Source: Branchinecta lynchi (Eukaryota > Arthropoda > Branchiopoda > Anostraca > Branchinectidae). Taken from it: a DNA stretch of 64,000 nt. The notes beneath the pieces were generated by a model that searched no databases, had not been told where the DNA came from, and was given only the letters and a program-made list of their open reading frames with translations. The stretch covers positions 3,453,572 to 3,517,571 of the forward strand of contig JAKZAP010000004.1 of assembly GCA_023053575.1 (NCBI GenBank). Direction: 5' to 3'. This document shows positions 1-11,833 of this stretch, piece after piece (position 1 is the first letter of the stretch; every line of letters starts with the position of its first letter). The position numbers and the translations under genes are program-made.

Positions 1-76
1 ACAAATTTACTCAAAGAATCAAATAGTGCCTATTTGTCATTTGCATTTATTTATTTATCTATCACCCGTCATCGTT

Positions 77-274
77 TGCTGTTCAAATATTTATTACAGT
101 ATTCAATTAAAAGCATATTTGTTTTCTTGTCATACATTACAAATACTGTTTGCTATAAAATTTCGTTTTAAATTTTTGTTTGCTATTCAAAATATTTATT
201 GCAGTATTGAGTTAAAAGTATATTTGCTTTCTTGTCATATATTACAAATACTGTTGGCTGTAAAATTTTGTTTC
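77..274. repeat. Two-copy AT-rich tandem duplication, about 104-bp period
   Basis: Two diverged copies of an AT-rich segment begin at about 77 and 181. Both contain a TATTTATT(A/G)CAGTATT core and a TTCTTGTCATA(C/T)ATTACAAATACTGTT block. The open frame across it is a by-product of the duplication. No gene is visible. Confidence 0.6.
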
Positions 275-459
275 TACATAGTAAATGATACGTGGACACC
301 TAAACAGTTACCTGAATTCGAGAAAGAAAATAAACAAAACTAAATAACGAATGGGAATCAATTATGAATCAAATAATATAGGAATCAAATAAACTGAACC
401 TGAACACTGTACTAACATTCAAAACTTCAGGGATATACAATGTTCTCCGTGTGCTAACT

Positions 460-749
460 AGTGTTGCCACTTTTCTCTGATGTAACCTGTGATGCTTGGC
501 TTGGATTCGTGGATTCTGAGGTTCCAATTTACACTTGTAACAGGAGTTAATAATCGTAAAAAAAATAAATCCCTTTTCCGGAAAAGATCTTCCTTGAAAT
601 TGGCCAAATACTTTATTTATAATCTTAGAATTTGCGTCATTCTTGTCATAAGTGCGATTTCATGTGACAAGTTTTTGACAGCTGTAAGTCTGGGGAAAAA
701 TCGAAAATCTGTGACTAATCGCAGCATTCTGCGACCAGTGACAACACTG
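460..749. mobile_element. MITE family F, copy 1 (terminal GTGTTGCCAC / GTGACAACAC)
   Basis: The left end AGTGTTGCCACTTTTCTCT is mirrored at the right end by CAGTGACAACACT. A second copy with the same ends and the same internal phrase (CTGCGACCAGTG) lies at 44766-45030. There is no coding capacity. This is a non-autonomous DNA element by structure; the superfamily is not determined. Confidence 0.6.
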
Positions 750-1007
750 GTGCTAAGCCTATCCAGAGCAACCTTCCAAACAGCTGAGTAGCCTGGAAAC
801 TCTTCTTTCTCTTTCATTCTCTCAATTATCCACTCACTCCCACACGATCTAATTCCAAACAACTCTTGTCTCAACCCATTCAGTTCCTCACTTTCTCCCT
901 ATTTTTGAGACTATATAGGTAAGACACCTTTGAAATTATTTCGAAGCTGCACTTAATGAAGAATATTTTATATTTATATTTTATTTATTTGTTATATCTT
1001 CTTTTAG

Positions 1008-1252
1008 CTATTCTTCCGGGACCACCCACGAATCTTCACGTCGAGGCCCTAAGCGACAGGTCAATCCGATTGGAATGGACTCGCACAAAGCAGAACAATG
1101 AAACAGTCACGGAATATTGGATAAACATCACCGCCCTTAAGACGTTCGATGACGACAGACTAGAGTCGAAGGAGGAAGAGTCGGTGGATATAGATGGTGA
1201 CATCGTCCGTATGTCCAAGAAGGCCATCCGGGAAGAATATATGCAGAAGAAG
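1008..1252 (+). CDS. Exon of Ig/FN3/DB-module protein: first half of an FN3 domain
   Basis: The exon is bounded by a pyrimidine-rich acceptor (CTTCTTTTAG at 998-1007) and a GTAGGT donor at 1253. It translates in phase to PGPPTNLHVEALSDRSIRLE... with the FN3 signatures: N-terminal proline cluster, LxVEALSDRSIRLEW B-strand tryptophan and TEYWINI C-strand. An acidic and basic insertion (DDDRLESKEEESVDIDGD) follows. It ends in phase 0 and joins exactly to the exon at 27258, which supplies the remaining FN3 strands. The linked cysteine-rich module two exons on suggests an extracellular Ig/FN3/DB-module protein. The incoming intron is phase 1. The downstream intron is 26 kb and holds the Polinton. 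The family is inferred from domain order; the exact orthologue cannot be named from sequence alone. Confidence 0.82.
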
Positions 1253-2406
1253 GTAGGTTCTGACTTGGACCGTGGGCGTTAAAGAGAGATTGGCGCCCAC
1301 CCGACGGAAACGGAAAGGAGCCATACATAAATAATTTAACACTCCGAGGTTCGGACTTTTGATATTGAAACGTAAGTTGGTAACAATTCTGAGCCTGTAA
1401 ATGATTACAGCAGGTTGCAGGGCGCAGGTTGTTAAGACCAGGGTTGCCTAGAGCTCGATTCACAAAAGTGTCTCAATTGCCAACAAAAAGGTGCTTTTCG
1501 ACACCTCGAATTTGTTTTGTGTATTCCGCTGTAAAATTTGAATAATTACTAATTACTGAATTTGTAACAATATTTCTTAACTAATTTTGTAACAAAATTT
1601 AATCGGAGATGAATTTTACTTAGGCTTCAAACTGTTGTTGTGTACAGAATCAAAGTACTATGCATGTTTTGGCAGTGTTTTGGGGGCGGTAATCCGTCAC
1701 TTTAGTAAAATGAAAAAGCTTTTTTCTGACCGAAAAAGTGTCAATCATAAAAAATGCTGTCACTTTCAGAAAAAGTGCTCTGTGTCAACCAAAGGCAAAA
1801 AGTGTCAAAAAGCACCGAACGTATCACACCTGGCAACACTGGGCAAAACTCTCACTAAGAACGTTCTGTCATTGCTAACACAAACTCTGGGACATTCCAG
1901 TTTGCGCCGGACATGTCGCATTGCAGCAATTAACACACTTGACGACGGACTCAACGATGCACTAACCACTGGACTCGTGCTCGAAACAGTTTGTCCCAGT
2001 TCCTACTCCTGTGTCAGGGGCTTTCGTATTTGAGGGGAACTCAATGTCTAGGTGGCGACGTTTTTTTCTCTTTAACTTACAATCAATCATAGCTAATTGA
2101 ATAAAATATCTACGAAAAACACAACTACGACAACAAATGAATACACTTTACTAGAAATTACCTGAAATAGATGTTGGAATGGAACTGTGTAAACAATAGG
2201 TTGACGATTTGGCAGGATACGGCAAAAATCGCTTACCAGTGTTCCTCTCGGACCTTGGGGGGGGGGGGGGGGGGGGGGGGGTAGACGGCTCATCTTGGGA
2301 CAACACACTATCTTTACTCCGAAATTGTTTGAAGGGGTGTTTCTTCGGTCAATTAATAAATGAATGCCCAGTTCAATGTGAGCCTCTTCATATGAAATGC
2401 TATAAT
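1253..2406. other. Intron 1, left part: degenerate repeat and poly-G tract
   Basis: No gene seen. About 1670-1843 is a degenerate MITE-like stretch running from GGCAGTGTTTT to CTGGCAACACTGGG, rich in AAAAAGTGTCA phrases. A run of 25 G lies at 2257-2281. Open frames here are short and spread over repeats. Confidence 0.5.
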
Positions 2407-2602
2407 CAGGCCCGTATCCAGGAATTGATTTGGGGGGGGGGGGGTGACTTTCGGGGGGGGGGGGGTTATTGCCTGCTTTCCGGACAAAAAAGTACACAAA
2501 ACACATAGATCAGAGGGAAAAACCTATAAAAATCATTATTTTTGTGTTTGTTCGGGAGGTTGGGGGGTTGAACCCCCCACCCTCCTCCTGGATACGCCCT
2601 TG
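2407..2602. mobile_element. hAT-like MITE (family D) with 8-bp TSD
   Basis: The left end CAGGCCCGTATCCAGGA is the inverted counterpart of the right end TCCTGGATACGCCCTTG. Both sides are flanked by the 8-bp direct repeat GCTATAAT (2399-2406 and 2603-2610). An 8-bp TSD and termini beginning CAGG/CAAG are hallmarks of hAT transposons. The interior has two long G tracts and no coding capacity. Further copies lie at 6267-6426 and 37473-37664. Confidence 0.82.
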
Positions 2603-2879
2603 GCTATAATCAACATAATGATTCTGGCTGCTCTCTTTTGGATATTTTTAAGGCGATCAGAGATATTTATTGTGGTAAAGTAAATTTGAGGCAGGATTTG
2701 TTGAAATGGAAATAGCAGTAAGGTCAGTAAAGTTCCAGAGATGTCAGTGGCATACAATAATGGCATTTAGTTGATAATAGTTATTTTCGCCGTTAGTTAA
2801 CTAAATCCCAGCCCTAGACATTAAAGAGTGGAAATAATATAATTATTAGTTAATTATGTACTATTTGAGAACCTCGTAT

Positions 2880-3215
2880 GTGATGTCGTTGGTTAATGTT
2901 CCTTTAGACCTGTTCCTTTAGACCCACCCCCTGTTTTCTTTTCTTTTGTTTTCTTTCTTTCTCGTTCCTTCTTTCCCTTATTTTCTCTCTCCTTTTATTT
3001 AAAGTTGAAACCATAGATTATTTTTTTCCTCTCCTATTTTTTTTTCTCTTTAAATAGAATGATCAGTTAGTTGATTGTGTTTGATGTTTAAATTATCATC
3101 GGATATTTCCCTGCCCTAGCCAATCACTACATTTGTGCTTTCCTGGCAGGAATGTAAATTGTGTATTTTTTTTGTCTTTAAATATAGTCCAATGAAACTG
3201 AAACTAATGTAGGTT
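2880..3215 (+). mobile_element. LINE-like 3' tail debris
   Basis: Pyrimidine-rich sequence is followed by a TTTAAATATAGTCCAATGAAACTGAAACT-type 3' end. The same ending (AAATATAG...GAAACTGAAAC) recurs twice at 54160-54475. This suggests the 3' UTR of a non-LTR retrotransposon family. No ORF remains. Confidence 0.4.
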
Positions 3216-3347
3216 TTTTAATTTTTTACTAATGAATTTGAAAGTTTTTATGTTTTTGCTGTATAGCTTTCCCGCATTAAGACAGATTATTTGTATGATA
3301 ATTGCCAATATGGACGCATTGCCACGTTGCTTAAAATGCACTAACAC

Positions 3348-3724
3348 TAGTTGCATTTTTGCTGATACCATGGTATCTGTTACCACGGTAACTAGATTTG
3401 CTATTAGTCGTTTTTGCAGTTATCGTGGTATGTGATATGCGGTGTTCTGCAAGAACGACTATTGCCGAAATTGCATTTTTCGAAGTCATCCAAAAAGAAA
3501 AACAGATATCCAGTTACATCACTAAGTTCTAAACTTCTTTCTCACCAATCTGACAAAATTTGATGAAAGTGAGATGACTTCTCAGATACCACGACCAGTT
3601 ACTACGGTCGGACCGTAGTATCTGAATATCTGATAACACGATAACTGGCCAGATACCACGATAACTGCAAAAACGACTTTAGACCATGGTATCAGATACC
3701 ATGGTATCAGCAAAAACGCAACTA
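3348..3724. mobile_element. MITE family A (GATACCACGATAACTGC family), copy 1
   Basis: The termini TAGTTGCATTTTTGCTGATACC and the inverted GCAAAAACGCAACTA bracket about 377 bp. The interior is full of repeated short inverted motifs (GGTATCTGATACC, GATACCACGATAACTG). It is non-coding. Other copies are at 6690-6945, 27518-27928, 40789-41527, 45551-45966, 58311-58495 and 58527-58926. Confidence 0.75.
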
Positions 3725-5689
3725 CTCTAAATAGATATGTAGTTTCCAAACCTCTCACAGCAGTGAAAGATCCATGACCGTATACTTCGTTCTTGCAACC
3801 ACCCTGGATCACCCCGCACCCTCCTGTGCGGCCAGGAATAATAAGCATCTGACTAGTTAAAGCACAGCTCTTACTAGAAATAGCCTTTTTACGATAAGAT
3901 GGTCCGGATGTAGTGTTTTCCAGAAATAGCTTACTCATAGTGGTCCATGTCAGATTAGGGATTCTCGCTTGCTAACTCTGACCGGGCTTCAAAAATACTT
4001 GATTTTTTTCGTGAATAAATTTCAATTAAAAATTTATTTTGAATTTAATTTAAGAATTTAAACCGCCAAAAAAGCATCTGCTGAATTTTTCGATATCATG
4101 ACGACAATCAACAATATCAAAGGTTTCGATGGGATCCCAAAAGTTCAAATTTGATCCAGACAATTTGGTCTTGTCTTCGCCAGGTCCAGTCTTCGCCAAA
4201 CTCCTTGAACATTTTTACTATTAAAATTTAGAAACAGATTAAGGCTAAATAGCTAATCATACGAGAAAACCAAGTTCAGATATGGATTGAGCATGTGTGT
4301 TTACCCCTTTAAGTCATATCTATTTTGACGAAGCAGATCGAAACTTCCTGCCTTACTTTTGCCAATTTTCGGGTTTCGGCGGAATCCGGAACTTCTTGTT
4401 TTTCGGCTCATCTTTGCAATGCTTGTTGTGCATAACATTTCATGCATAACGTTGTCGCGAGAACAGATAACATTTCAAGTGTTGTCTGTTGCGTGTTGTC
4501 AGTAAAAATCGCGCATCATCGTGTTGTCTGTTATGCTTTTACGTTTTTTGTTTGGGTGCTAATGTTTTCGTCAGGTTTTTTTGTGTCCTTTGTGTTTTTC
4601 TATTTCATGTTTCAGTTTTCTTTACCATACTCCACTAGTTTGATTCAAAATTATTTCATTAAGGGAATCCTCCTGACCTTTCTTTTAGCAAAACAGAGTG
4701 GAAAAATTACTTTACATTATGTTATGTGGGAGATTACGCAGGCTACAGTTATTGGAAAATCATAAAAAGCAACTGAATGTGTTTCCATCCGAATGGCTTC
4801 GTGGAGGCCCCCTCCCGTCTCTATTCGCAGTGAAGAATTTTACTTGCTGGAGCATGTTTTCCCCACTCCCCCGGAGTTGACCGTTTTACTGCAGGCTTCA
4901 GTCATCAAATTTTATTGCCGTTGAATAAAAGTCAGATAGGAGCTATTTTGATCGGCTATAACCGTCAGCGATCACCCGGGAACATGGGAAGTAAATTGAT
5001 GCAGTCTATTGGGGCTCTAGGATAGACCCCCCCCCCTGAGGGGTTGCCCACTCTCATTTTTAGTGTACAACAAGTGCTCGGTGCCTGCACTGCCTGACGG
5101 CAGCTGGCATCAGTAGCGACTTCTCAGAACATTAAAATAAGCATATTTAGAAACGGGTAGCCTATTGGCTAATTTATCGCCGGCACCGTTGGTTTCGACC
5201 GGTGCCAGGAAACGGTGTACAGTAGGTATGGGGGTAGCCCCTCGGCCCCCCAGTCCCCCCAATCCTTAGTGACATACCAAGAAAGCATGATTTGAGAGAA
5301 AATATTCTAGACCCTAATAGCCTACTTGTTGAAGCGACCGTGCCAGTAACTATGCCCATTTATTTGTTCCCACTCGTGTTGTGCGTTTTCAGTCAGTAAA
5401 TACTAATTTGTCCCATGTTTTACCCGGGGTTGCAATCGGTGTTTTCTTCACCATGCATGTGAAATATTGGGACTAATTAGGATCGGACCCGAAAAACCCC
5501 CTACCCTTACTGGACATGGACATGTGAGGTTGATTTGATAAGATAATAGAAAGAGCTTCAGGAACTATTAGAGAAATAGAGTTAGACTGAAACAGAGATT
5601 GAATAATTCAAGCATATTTTTGTTATTTTTGAAAAATAAGGTGACTTAAAAATGAAAATTAGCATGATACTTTTAACAGTAGGTTAGTT
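3725..5689. other. Intron 1 stretch: mostly unique sequence with one repeat fragment
   Basis: No gene seen. At about 4118-4215 is a fragment of the GGGATCCC-ended element (GGTTTCGATGGGATCCCAA followed by TTGGTCTTGTCTTCGCC), related to 25761-26247 and 60745-62012. Short C tracts occur near 5029. Confidence 0.4.
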
Positions 5690-5850
5690 CCCGATGAAAA
5701 ATTGGTAGCCTGCCGACTGCGGAGTAGTATGGTAGTAGTACGAAAACCTTGCATGTAAACGTGTGTAATAGCAAAGAATACTATCATTTAATGTGCCTCA
5801 GACTGGTCCAATCTTATGTAGTAGTATCCAGTTTGTAATCTTTTAAGGAA
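5690..5850. mobile_element. MITE family G, truncated copy
   Basis: It begins CCCGATGAAAAATTGGTAGCC and continues with GTAGTATGGTAGTAGTACG and AATACTATCATTTAATG. These blocks are shared with the longer copies at 37904-38206 and 50719-51020. The right part is missing. Confidence 0.6.
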
Positions 5851-6266
5851 GCCCGGCACAGTTTCAAGTACGTTGGAATATTCGAATTGGAACCGTACCT
5901 ACTCTGACCCTTTTTTGAGAGCGTTTCAGATTATTCAGGCCACCGACTTTTTTTCCCGACCCTGTTTCAGTAAAGCTTTCTCATCAGAAAACCACTCAGC
6001 TGTGATAGTCCCTAGTAACCAGGGCTATATCCCGAAATCCCCAATCTCCTTGATTTCCTCTTTGAGAGGAAGGAGAAGAAGAAAAAAAAGGATCAGATAG
6101 ATTGCCAGTAGCAATTTGTCGACACAATTGCCACTCAAAGAGATACAGCTGTCGTCTGAGCAAGGTGGGATTGTATTGAAGCATATTCTCTGAAAAAGGC
6201 ATGTCGTTGTTTATCCAGACAGTGTACACGGGAATCCCGGCTTAAAGTAGAACTGAAGCCTGAGAC

Positions 6267-6426
6267 CAGGCCCGCATCCAGGAATTTGTATTTTTTTCGG
6301 GGGGTTTTTCGCCTGCGGGTCGGACAAAAAAGTAAAAAACATAGATCAGAAGGAAAAGCCTATGAAAATTACCATTTTTGTATGTTTCGGGGGGGGGGGG
6401 TTCAACCCCCCCCCTGTACGGCCTTG
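6267..6426. mobile_element. hAT-like MITE (family D), copy 2 with 8-bp TSD
   Basis: The ends CAGGCCCGCATCCAGGAA and GTACGGCCTTG are flanked by the perfect 8-bp direct repeat CCTGAGAC (6259-6266, 6427-6434). The interior matches copy 1 (GGACAAAAAAGTA, ACATAGATCAGA) and contains a G tract followed by a C tract. Confidence 0.82.
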
Positions 6427-6689
6427 CCTGAGACTAGCCCATTATTGTCCTTCTCAGTAATAAGCGCCATCACTAGTCCGCCTATTTTCGATTTTCCCTT
6501 TTCAGTTGTTTTCATGGTTTTGCTCTCTAACCAAATCTGGTCTTTATTTAAGCCCCGCCTCTCACGTCGTGTTTGATTGGTCCAGTCGGAAGGACGGCCT
6601 TTAAAAAATAATCAGATACTATGTTTATTTGCTTAATTGCGACAGTAGTCAAGGCTGTGCGTAATAGTAACTGTGCTTTTCACAGTCAG

Positions 6690-6945
6690 GAGAGAGACAA
6701 AGTCACCTCAAAAGAGAAACTGATATTCAGTCACATCACTAAGTGCCAGACTCACCAATTTGACAAAACTGATGAAAGTGATATGACTTTTTCCGATACT
6801 ACCATCAGTTACCACGGTCGGACCGTGGTATCTCAGTATCAGATATTACGATAATTGGCCAGCTACCACGATAACTACAAAACGTCTTTTGACCGTGGTA
6901 TCAGATACCACGATAACTGCAAAAACGACTTTAGACCGTTGTGTC
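6690..6945. mobile_element. MITE family A, partial copy
   Basis: It shares CAGTCACATCACTAAGTGCC, GATACCACGATAACTGC and the paired GGTATC palindromes with the full copy at 27518-27928. The left terminus is not preserved. Confidence 0.6.
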
Positions 6946-7218
6946 TGATTTTTGAGCATATGGCAGGAATGAAGACAATCCAAGTTTGCACCTATTATTA
7001 TTTTCTACGGGAGTTCTTGTTTGGAAAGATCAGTTTGATGCAGCTGATTTTCAGAACCGATACAACGGTCAAAGCCGATTTTATGGTTATCGTCGATACA
7101 TAGGGGAAGCCCGTCTATACTGGACCGTGGTCTATACTGGATAAAAATCCGTAACTTTAATTTTCCAACTGCCAGAGGAGACATCTTGCGTCAATTTTTT
7201 CCTCGGTCATTTCAGCCA

Positions 7219-7386
7219 CACTGTAAAAAAAAATCTTGCAGTATTTCCTACTCGGATTAAGGTTGTCTCTACTGCGATAAGATTATTTCTGATTCAGATT
7301 GATCTTATCCCAGTAGAGATAAGATTAATCCCAATAGCAAATACTGCAGTTAGCTTTAATCCTTCATCGGAGAAACTCTTACAGTG
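7219..7386. mobile_element. MITE family B (CACTGTAAAAA ends), copy 1
   Basis: Starts CACTGTAAAAA and ends with the inverted TTACAGTG. The interior holds imperfect palindromes around GATAAGATTAATCC. Better-preserved copies at 36502-36625 and 57652-57822 are flanked by TA on both sides, which points to a Tc1/mariner-type mover (inference). Confidence 0.72.
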
Positions 7387-9084
7387 TATGTGAGTTTATT
7401 TGGGACGTTTTTCGTGCTAAATCTAATGTCACCAAGAAGAGGAAAATCATTTTACCGCGTGAGATTAGATATGTTTCATTTCAGGGATTTCTCAATCAAT
7501 TTACATTCTTAAAGTTTAACCGAAAAGGACTGAGATAGGAAAATCTAGTTACACATCACCTATTCACTAACATTGGCTTGAAGACCCGCTGAAAATGCGT
7601 TAATTGGTTGTTCCGCTGTTCACGAATAATGGATTTCAAATAGTGGAATTTCCGTTTGATTTGTGGTACAGCTGTGCGCCTGTATTTTTGTTGTATGCCT
7701 TACGAGAAAGATTTATGATTTTTTTTGTTCAGGCACTAAGCAATCTTCACCAATCTGACCACTGCCCCTTGAAAAGCCGCGTTTGTATTGAGATTAAAAT
7801 TTCCCACGTCATAGTAGAATTTTCGTTGTGCGGACAGCCGCAGATATTCCGAACGTCATAACTAGAGTAGTTAGTGGAAAATAAAAAAATCCCTTTGCAG
7901 AATCCAAATAATTCACTGTATTCAGTTAAATGACACAAAAATAAGTTGGGTTTTCAGTTAAACTTTAATAAATTTTGTTTGTACTTTGTACTTTTGTGCT
8001 AATATCTGAAGTATTGTAAAGGTAAAGGTAAAATCTAATGGTTTTTGCAGAACACTCTTTGATACACTGAGGACCACACCCACCTTTATTCAAACAATGT
8101 TTACAACGGATACGTCAGCTACGATTCTTCATCAGCGATATGTCGGCCCTTCTTGGCAAGGGTCAAAGAATATTTATACTCAATTAGGCTCTTTTTAGGC
8201 TCAAAGAATATTCACCATACCCACCATCCAATTTAAACCAACCCATATTCAGTATCAACCTAGTGGTATATACTGGAAATTTATGATCTGTGAAGCTATG
8301 TAGGAAAAGTCGACGAAAAATACGAGAGATGCATATAATCTGAGCAAAACCAACAACAACTGTAATATAGTAGTGCGAGCTGGAAAAAAAGTGATCCGCT
8401 ATAGAACGGTCTCCCCTACGCATTTTAATCAGGCCAATTAGTTTGAAAATGCCGGCATCAGATTATGCCAACATTACCTTAGAATTGTCAAACATAAGAA
8501 CAATTAACCAGAACCAAATATACAATTGGTGCGAGTTGGACAGATCAACAAACGCGAGAAGGGATCTAGGCGAAATGCAAATATATAGGAAATAAGATAA
8601 TTTTACTAAAGCACAACTCTTACTAGAAATGATCTTTTCCCTATGACATGAATCAGAAAAGACTCTTTTGGAAATACCATTCCTTCCCACCTAAAACTAG
8701 CGATTCTCTTGTTAGCGCCTGTCGAGTATATCCAGCCTTCCTGCTCTCCGACGCGGCGGCTTGGCGCAAAACATTTGAAAACTGAACCGTGCCTTGGTTA
8801 AGAAGTGGGAAAACTAGCCAAATAAAAGAATTAATAAACAGGAGAGTGTCACATCCTTATATGTGAAAGAGTTGTCAGCGTACATTGAAGATTACGGAAA
8901 ACTTTTCGTTGGGTGACGGGAAAACTCGGAAAGCCCGAAAAAGCGCTAAAAATTCGTAGTTACGAAACGAAACAATGGAGAAAGGTGGGGATTTTAGAAG
9001 CTTAAAATTCCATATGGGAGCTAAGCATATTATAAAAGTCAGAGTAAGCAAGAGGGGTCCTTTAAGAACTGCGGTTTTGACTGC
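7387..9084. other. Intron 1 stretch with one foldback-family fragment
   Basis: No gene seen. At about 8085-8170 is a fragment of foldback family C (ACGTCAGCTACGATTCTTC, CCCTTCTTGGCAAGGGTC). The remainder has no recognisable coding or repeat structure. Confidence 0.4.
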
Positions 9085-9425
9085 AAGCACTTAAAAGACC
9101 TGTCTTACTAATAATAACGTAACCTACTTCCGTAATCACTGCATACATCTCTAAACCCGGAGACTCCAGTTCAGTACAGTACATTCTAACCCCTCTAACA
9201 AAACCACGCAGTCGACAGTTGCCTGCGTGAAGTCTTCTCGAATCAGAAAAACCTATGATGTAGATTTTTTGCCTGTTTTCGTTATAAGTCAACGAGTCTC
9301 GGAAAAGGCTTAAAACAGCCAAAACGTGGGTTATTTGTTGAAAGCACAGCCTAGTTTTAAAGTTTTCAAATATTTTAAAATACTGTAGGTTTAAGAGTAA
9401 ATAGTGCAAGGGGTCCTTTAAAGGA
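9085..9425. mobile_element. MITE-like repeat family H, copy 1
   Basis: It begins CACTTAAAAGACCTGTCTTAC and ends GCAAGGGGTCCTTTAAAGG. Inside are CGTAACCTACTTCCGTAATC, AACCCGGAGAC and AAAAGGCTTAAAACAGCC. These blocks recur at 40190-40275, 45290-45545, 60270-60560 and 63256-63577, the last in the opposite orientation. No coding capacity is supported. Confidence 0.55.
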
Positions 9426-11247
9426 CACCTGAACAAAGAAACCAAACTTGAGCACACCATGGAGAATGCATTTACAGACATGGCCACGGAGAGCATTCTT
9501 CTCCTGAGCGTGATGTTTTCAAAATAGGGATGTTCGTTTCTGGAGGTTTGCACATGCAGACTCCAATACAAACAGCTCAATTCATTCAAATCTTGTACAA
9601 CGCTGGCTGGATCGTATTGTAATTTCTTCTAGTTATACGTCTGGGCTTAACTGGTTAAAAAAATATTCCAGAAGAAGGGTTGATTGGAGACATTTGTTCA
9701 TTTCTAAAATTGTTCGGTACTGAATTAAGACAGATGCAAAATGGAGCAAAAATCATAGCTTGGAAACACTATTTCCTATTTGGATTGGGTTTTCTGCAGG
9801 CAATGTTACCGGAAGTTATACAGATAGGGGATACTTGGTACTCTTCATGCAGGTGTCCTTTAAGGATTTTCCCTAGACTCGCAAGTTAATGCAAACGCAA
9901 ACGCATGACGGCGGGTCACTGGCCGCTCGCCTCTATGTATACCTTTCAATAAGAAATAAATGTTTGTTTCAAAAGTGTTATCAACACTTCTGGGGGACTA
10001 CTGACTGTGCGGAGGGGACGAGGGCGCCGGAGGGTGGGGTCTTCGCCAGTTGGGTTTTCGGCCGCACCCGCAGGAACGGACAAAACTTCTCAGGTAGCAA
10101 GATGAACTGGAAGCAAATGTGGCTATTGGCTGCGGCTGGGCGCTGCCAATCTCCCAGGCCTTGTCCTAGTTGCCGAGAAACATGGGCGACGATTGCACGC
10201 AGGCCTTGGGTATTCAGAATTTAGTTCCAAACACTAATGAGAGTTTTTCATGGCACTCAGTAGAGTTTCGAAGTTGGTAATAAGGAGGTTTATAAGTAAG
10301 TAAGTAAGTAATTTGTTTATAACCCGCCATTTTGAGAAAGCGGAGTAAATGAAAGAAAATAAACAAAACACACAGACAAAGACACTTGAATCTTCGGCCA
10401 GGAAGCAGTGGATAACGTTCGTGCGCTAAATTTTCAACGTTCGACCAGGAACCAGGGGATAACGTCGTGTTCTGGTTTTGCCCTGCTGTCCATGATTTTT
10501 TATAGCGACGAGGAAACATCCAAAAGGGTAACAATTGCATCTTGAATTTTGAAGTTCTACGTCAATGTATGGTTATGACAAAACTTTTACAAGTGGAGCA
10601 GGTGCTTTGCATATTTAAAATAAAGGTCTCATCTTTTTAATCTCCTTCTTTACCATAGTATTATATGTAATACTTTCTGGGACTTTTAAACTAGGAGGGC
10701 TCGGAACTGTATACTGTTGGAATTCGGGGACTTTGAAACTAGGAGGTCTGAAGAATGTTCACGAGTAATTCCGGAGAGGTAACACATAGGGTAACAGCAT
10801 TCCAGTACTGGAAGTATCTACAGGAAAGTGTAATGTTCTTTCTGTATCATTGCCTAGTTGCGAGCTTATTTCCCGGTCTGGGCAAGTCGAATTATCTTAT
10901 CTATAATGATTTTTTTTTGTTTAAGTAAAAGTGAAACAACGTCCTATATATCATTATTTTGATTCCGCAACGTTGCCACTCGAAGGCTCGTGCGTCATCG
11001 AATAGCTGGCATTTCCATAATTTTTCAATCCATTTTCCATTCATATAATTTAACAGGCAGGCAGACTTGTACAGAGGAAAATCCCTGGTGCATGTAACGG
11101 TTCCATTTCTGCTCATCTCTAAGACAGGAGACAATCAAAGAATGCAGATGGATTTATTCTGTAAATGATCGAATTTGTAATGCCATCGAAAGCATGCGAC
11201 TCACAGATATGTGGCTGAAAGACAGTTTAGCTTACCTAAAGTTTACC
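9426..11247. other. Intron 1 stretch with a retroposon tail
   Basis: No gene seen. About 10245-10560 looks like the 3' end of a minus-strand retroposon, ending in the (AAGT)n run at 10293-10310 and sharing TAAGTAAGTAATTTGTTTATAACCC-type sequence with 28560-28600. The rest is unassigned. Confidence 0.4.
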
Positions 11248-11253
11248 CAAGGT
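11248..11253. other. Left target-site duplication of the Polinton (CAAGGT)
   Basis: CAAGGT directly precedes the left inverted-repeat terminus AGTAGTTATATAAACC. It is repeated directly after the right terminus at 25518-25523. A 6-bp TSD is the family norm for Polintons. Confidence 0.92.
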
Positions 11254-11830
11254 AGTAGTTATATAAACCGGGTTCTGGCCCACCCTCCCCCCAATTTCAA
11301 AACCCCATTTTAACATCAATTTCTTAAATTTTAACATCCTTTTTACCAAATTACCCCCCTTTTTAAGAACATTTTTATTTTCTTACTTCCAAAATAAAGA
11401 ATACAAGAAATGAGAATATTACCCTTTACTACATATAAAATACTACAATATACTACTACTTCTTTTTTTTTTTACATTTTTCATTTTTTACTGAGTAAAC
11501 AGTTCTAAATCCACATATGTTTCTTTGTTCTTGTTTTCGCGTACAATAGGCTGCAAAACCAGATTTTTCTTTAAAAGTAATTCGTTAGCAATGGCATTAT
11601 ATTTCTGAGTTATAAACAAATCACATGGTTTGTCATTATGATTAATAACTACAACCAACTTATCACCATATTTTGTCTTAGCAATTCTCATTTTAACAAT
11701 AGCATATTTCAATCCTAATACCAATGCTTCTTTCCTGATTGTCTCATTGTATTTATTCATTCTGATTGTATTCAAGACTTCCTTTGTGGACTCCATTTAT
11801 TAGGGGATGATTTTATTAAATAAAAATCCA
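11254..11830. repeat. Left terminal inverted repeat of the Polinton
   Basis: This is the reverse complement of 24940-25517. The differences I find are one base in a poly-T/A run (11 versus 12) and one T/C substitution in the AAATAAAG(A/G)ATACAAG block. It contains an entire 102-aa gene. Identity stops at AAAAATCCA (11822-11830). Confidence 0.93.
11488..11796 (-). CDS. TIR-encoded 102-aa protein, left copy (function unknown)
   Basis: It encodes a small protein with a central stretch KYAIVKMRIAKTKYGDKLVV (from about residue 30), then ITQKYNAIANELL and a charged tail. A basic TKYG turn between two beta-like hydrophobic runs suggests a small beta-barrel (OB-fold-like, possibly single-stranded nucleic acid binding). 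That is inference only, and I do not recognise a named family. It is transcribed outward toward the left terminus. The start is chosen at the ATG preceded by the element's shared ATAAAATC...CCTAATAAATG block. An identical protein is encoded in the right inverted repeat at 24974-25282, so two copies are kept as part of the termini. Confidence 0.75.
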   Translation of the reverse strand: MESTKEVLNTIRMNKYNETIRKEALVLGLKYAIVKMRIAKTKYGDKLVVVINHNDKPCDLFITQKYNAIANELLLKKNLVLQPIVRENKNKETYVDLELFTQ

Positions 11831-11833
11831 GGC

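Noticed and set aside
2093..2508. Proline- or glycine-rich frames
   Set aside because: Homopolymer G/C runs inside and next to a hAT-type MITE create them.
9062..9589. 175-codon minus-strand frame
   Set aside because: It lies across a dispersed repeat (family H) and has no recognisable motif.
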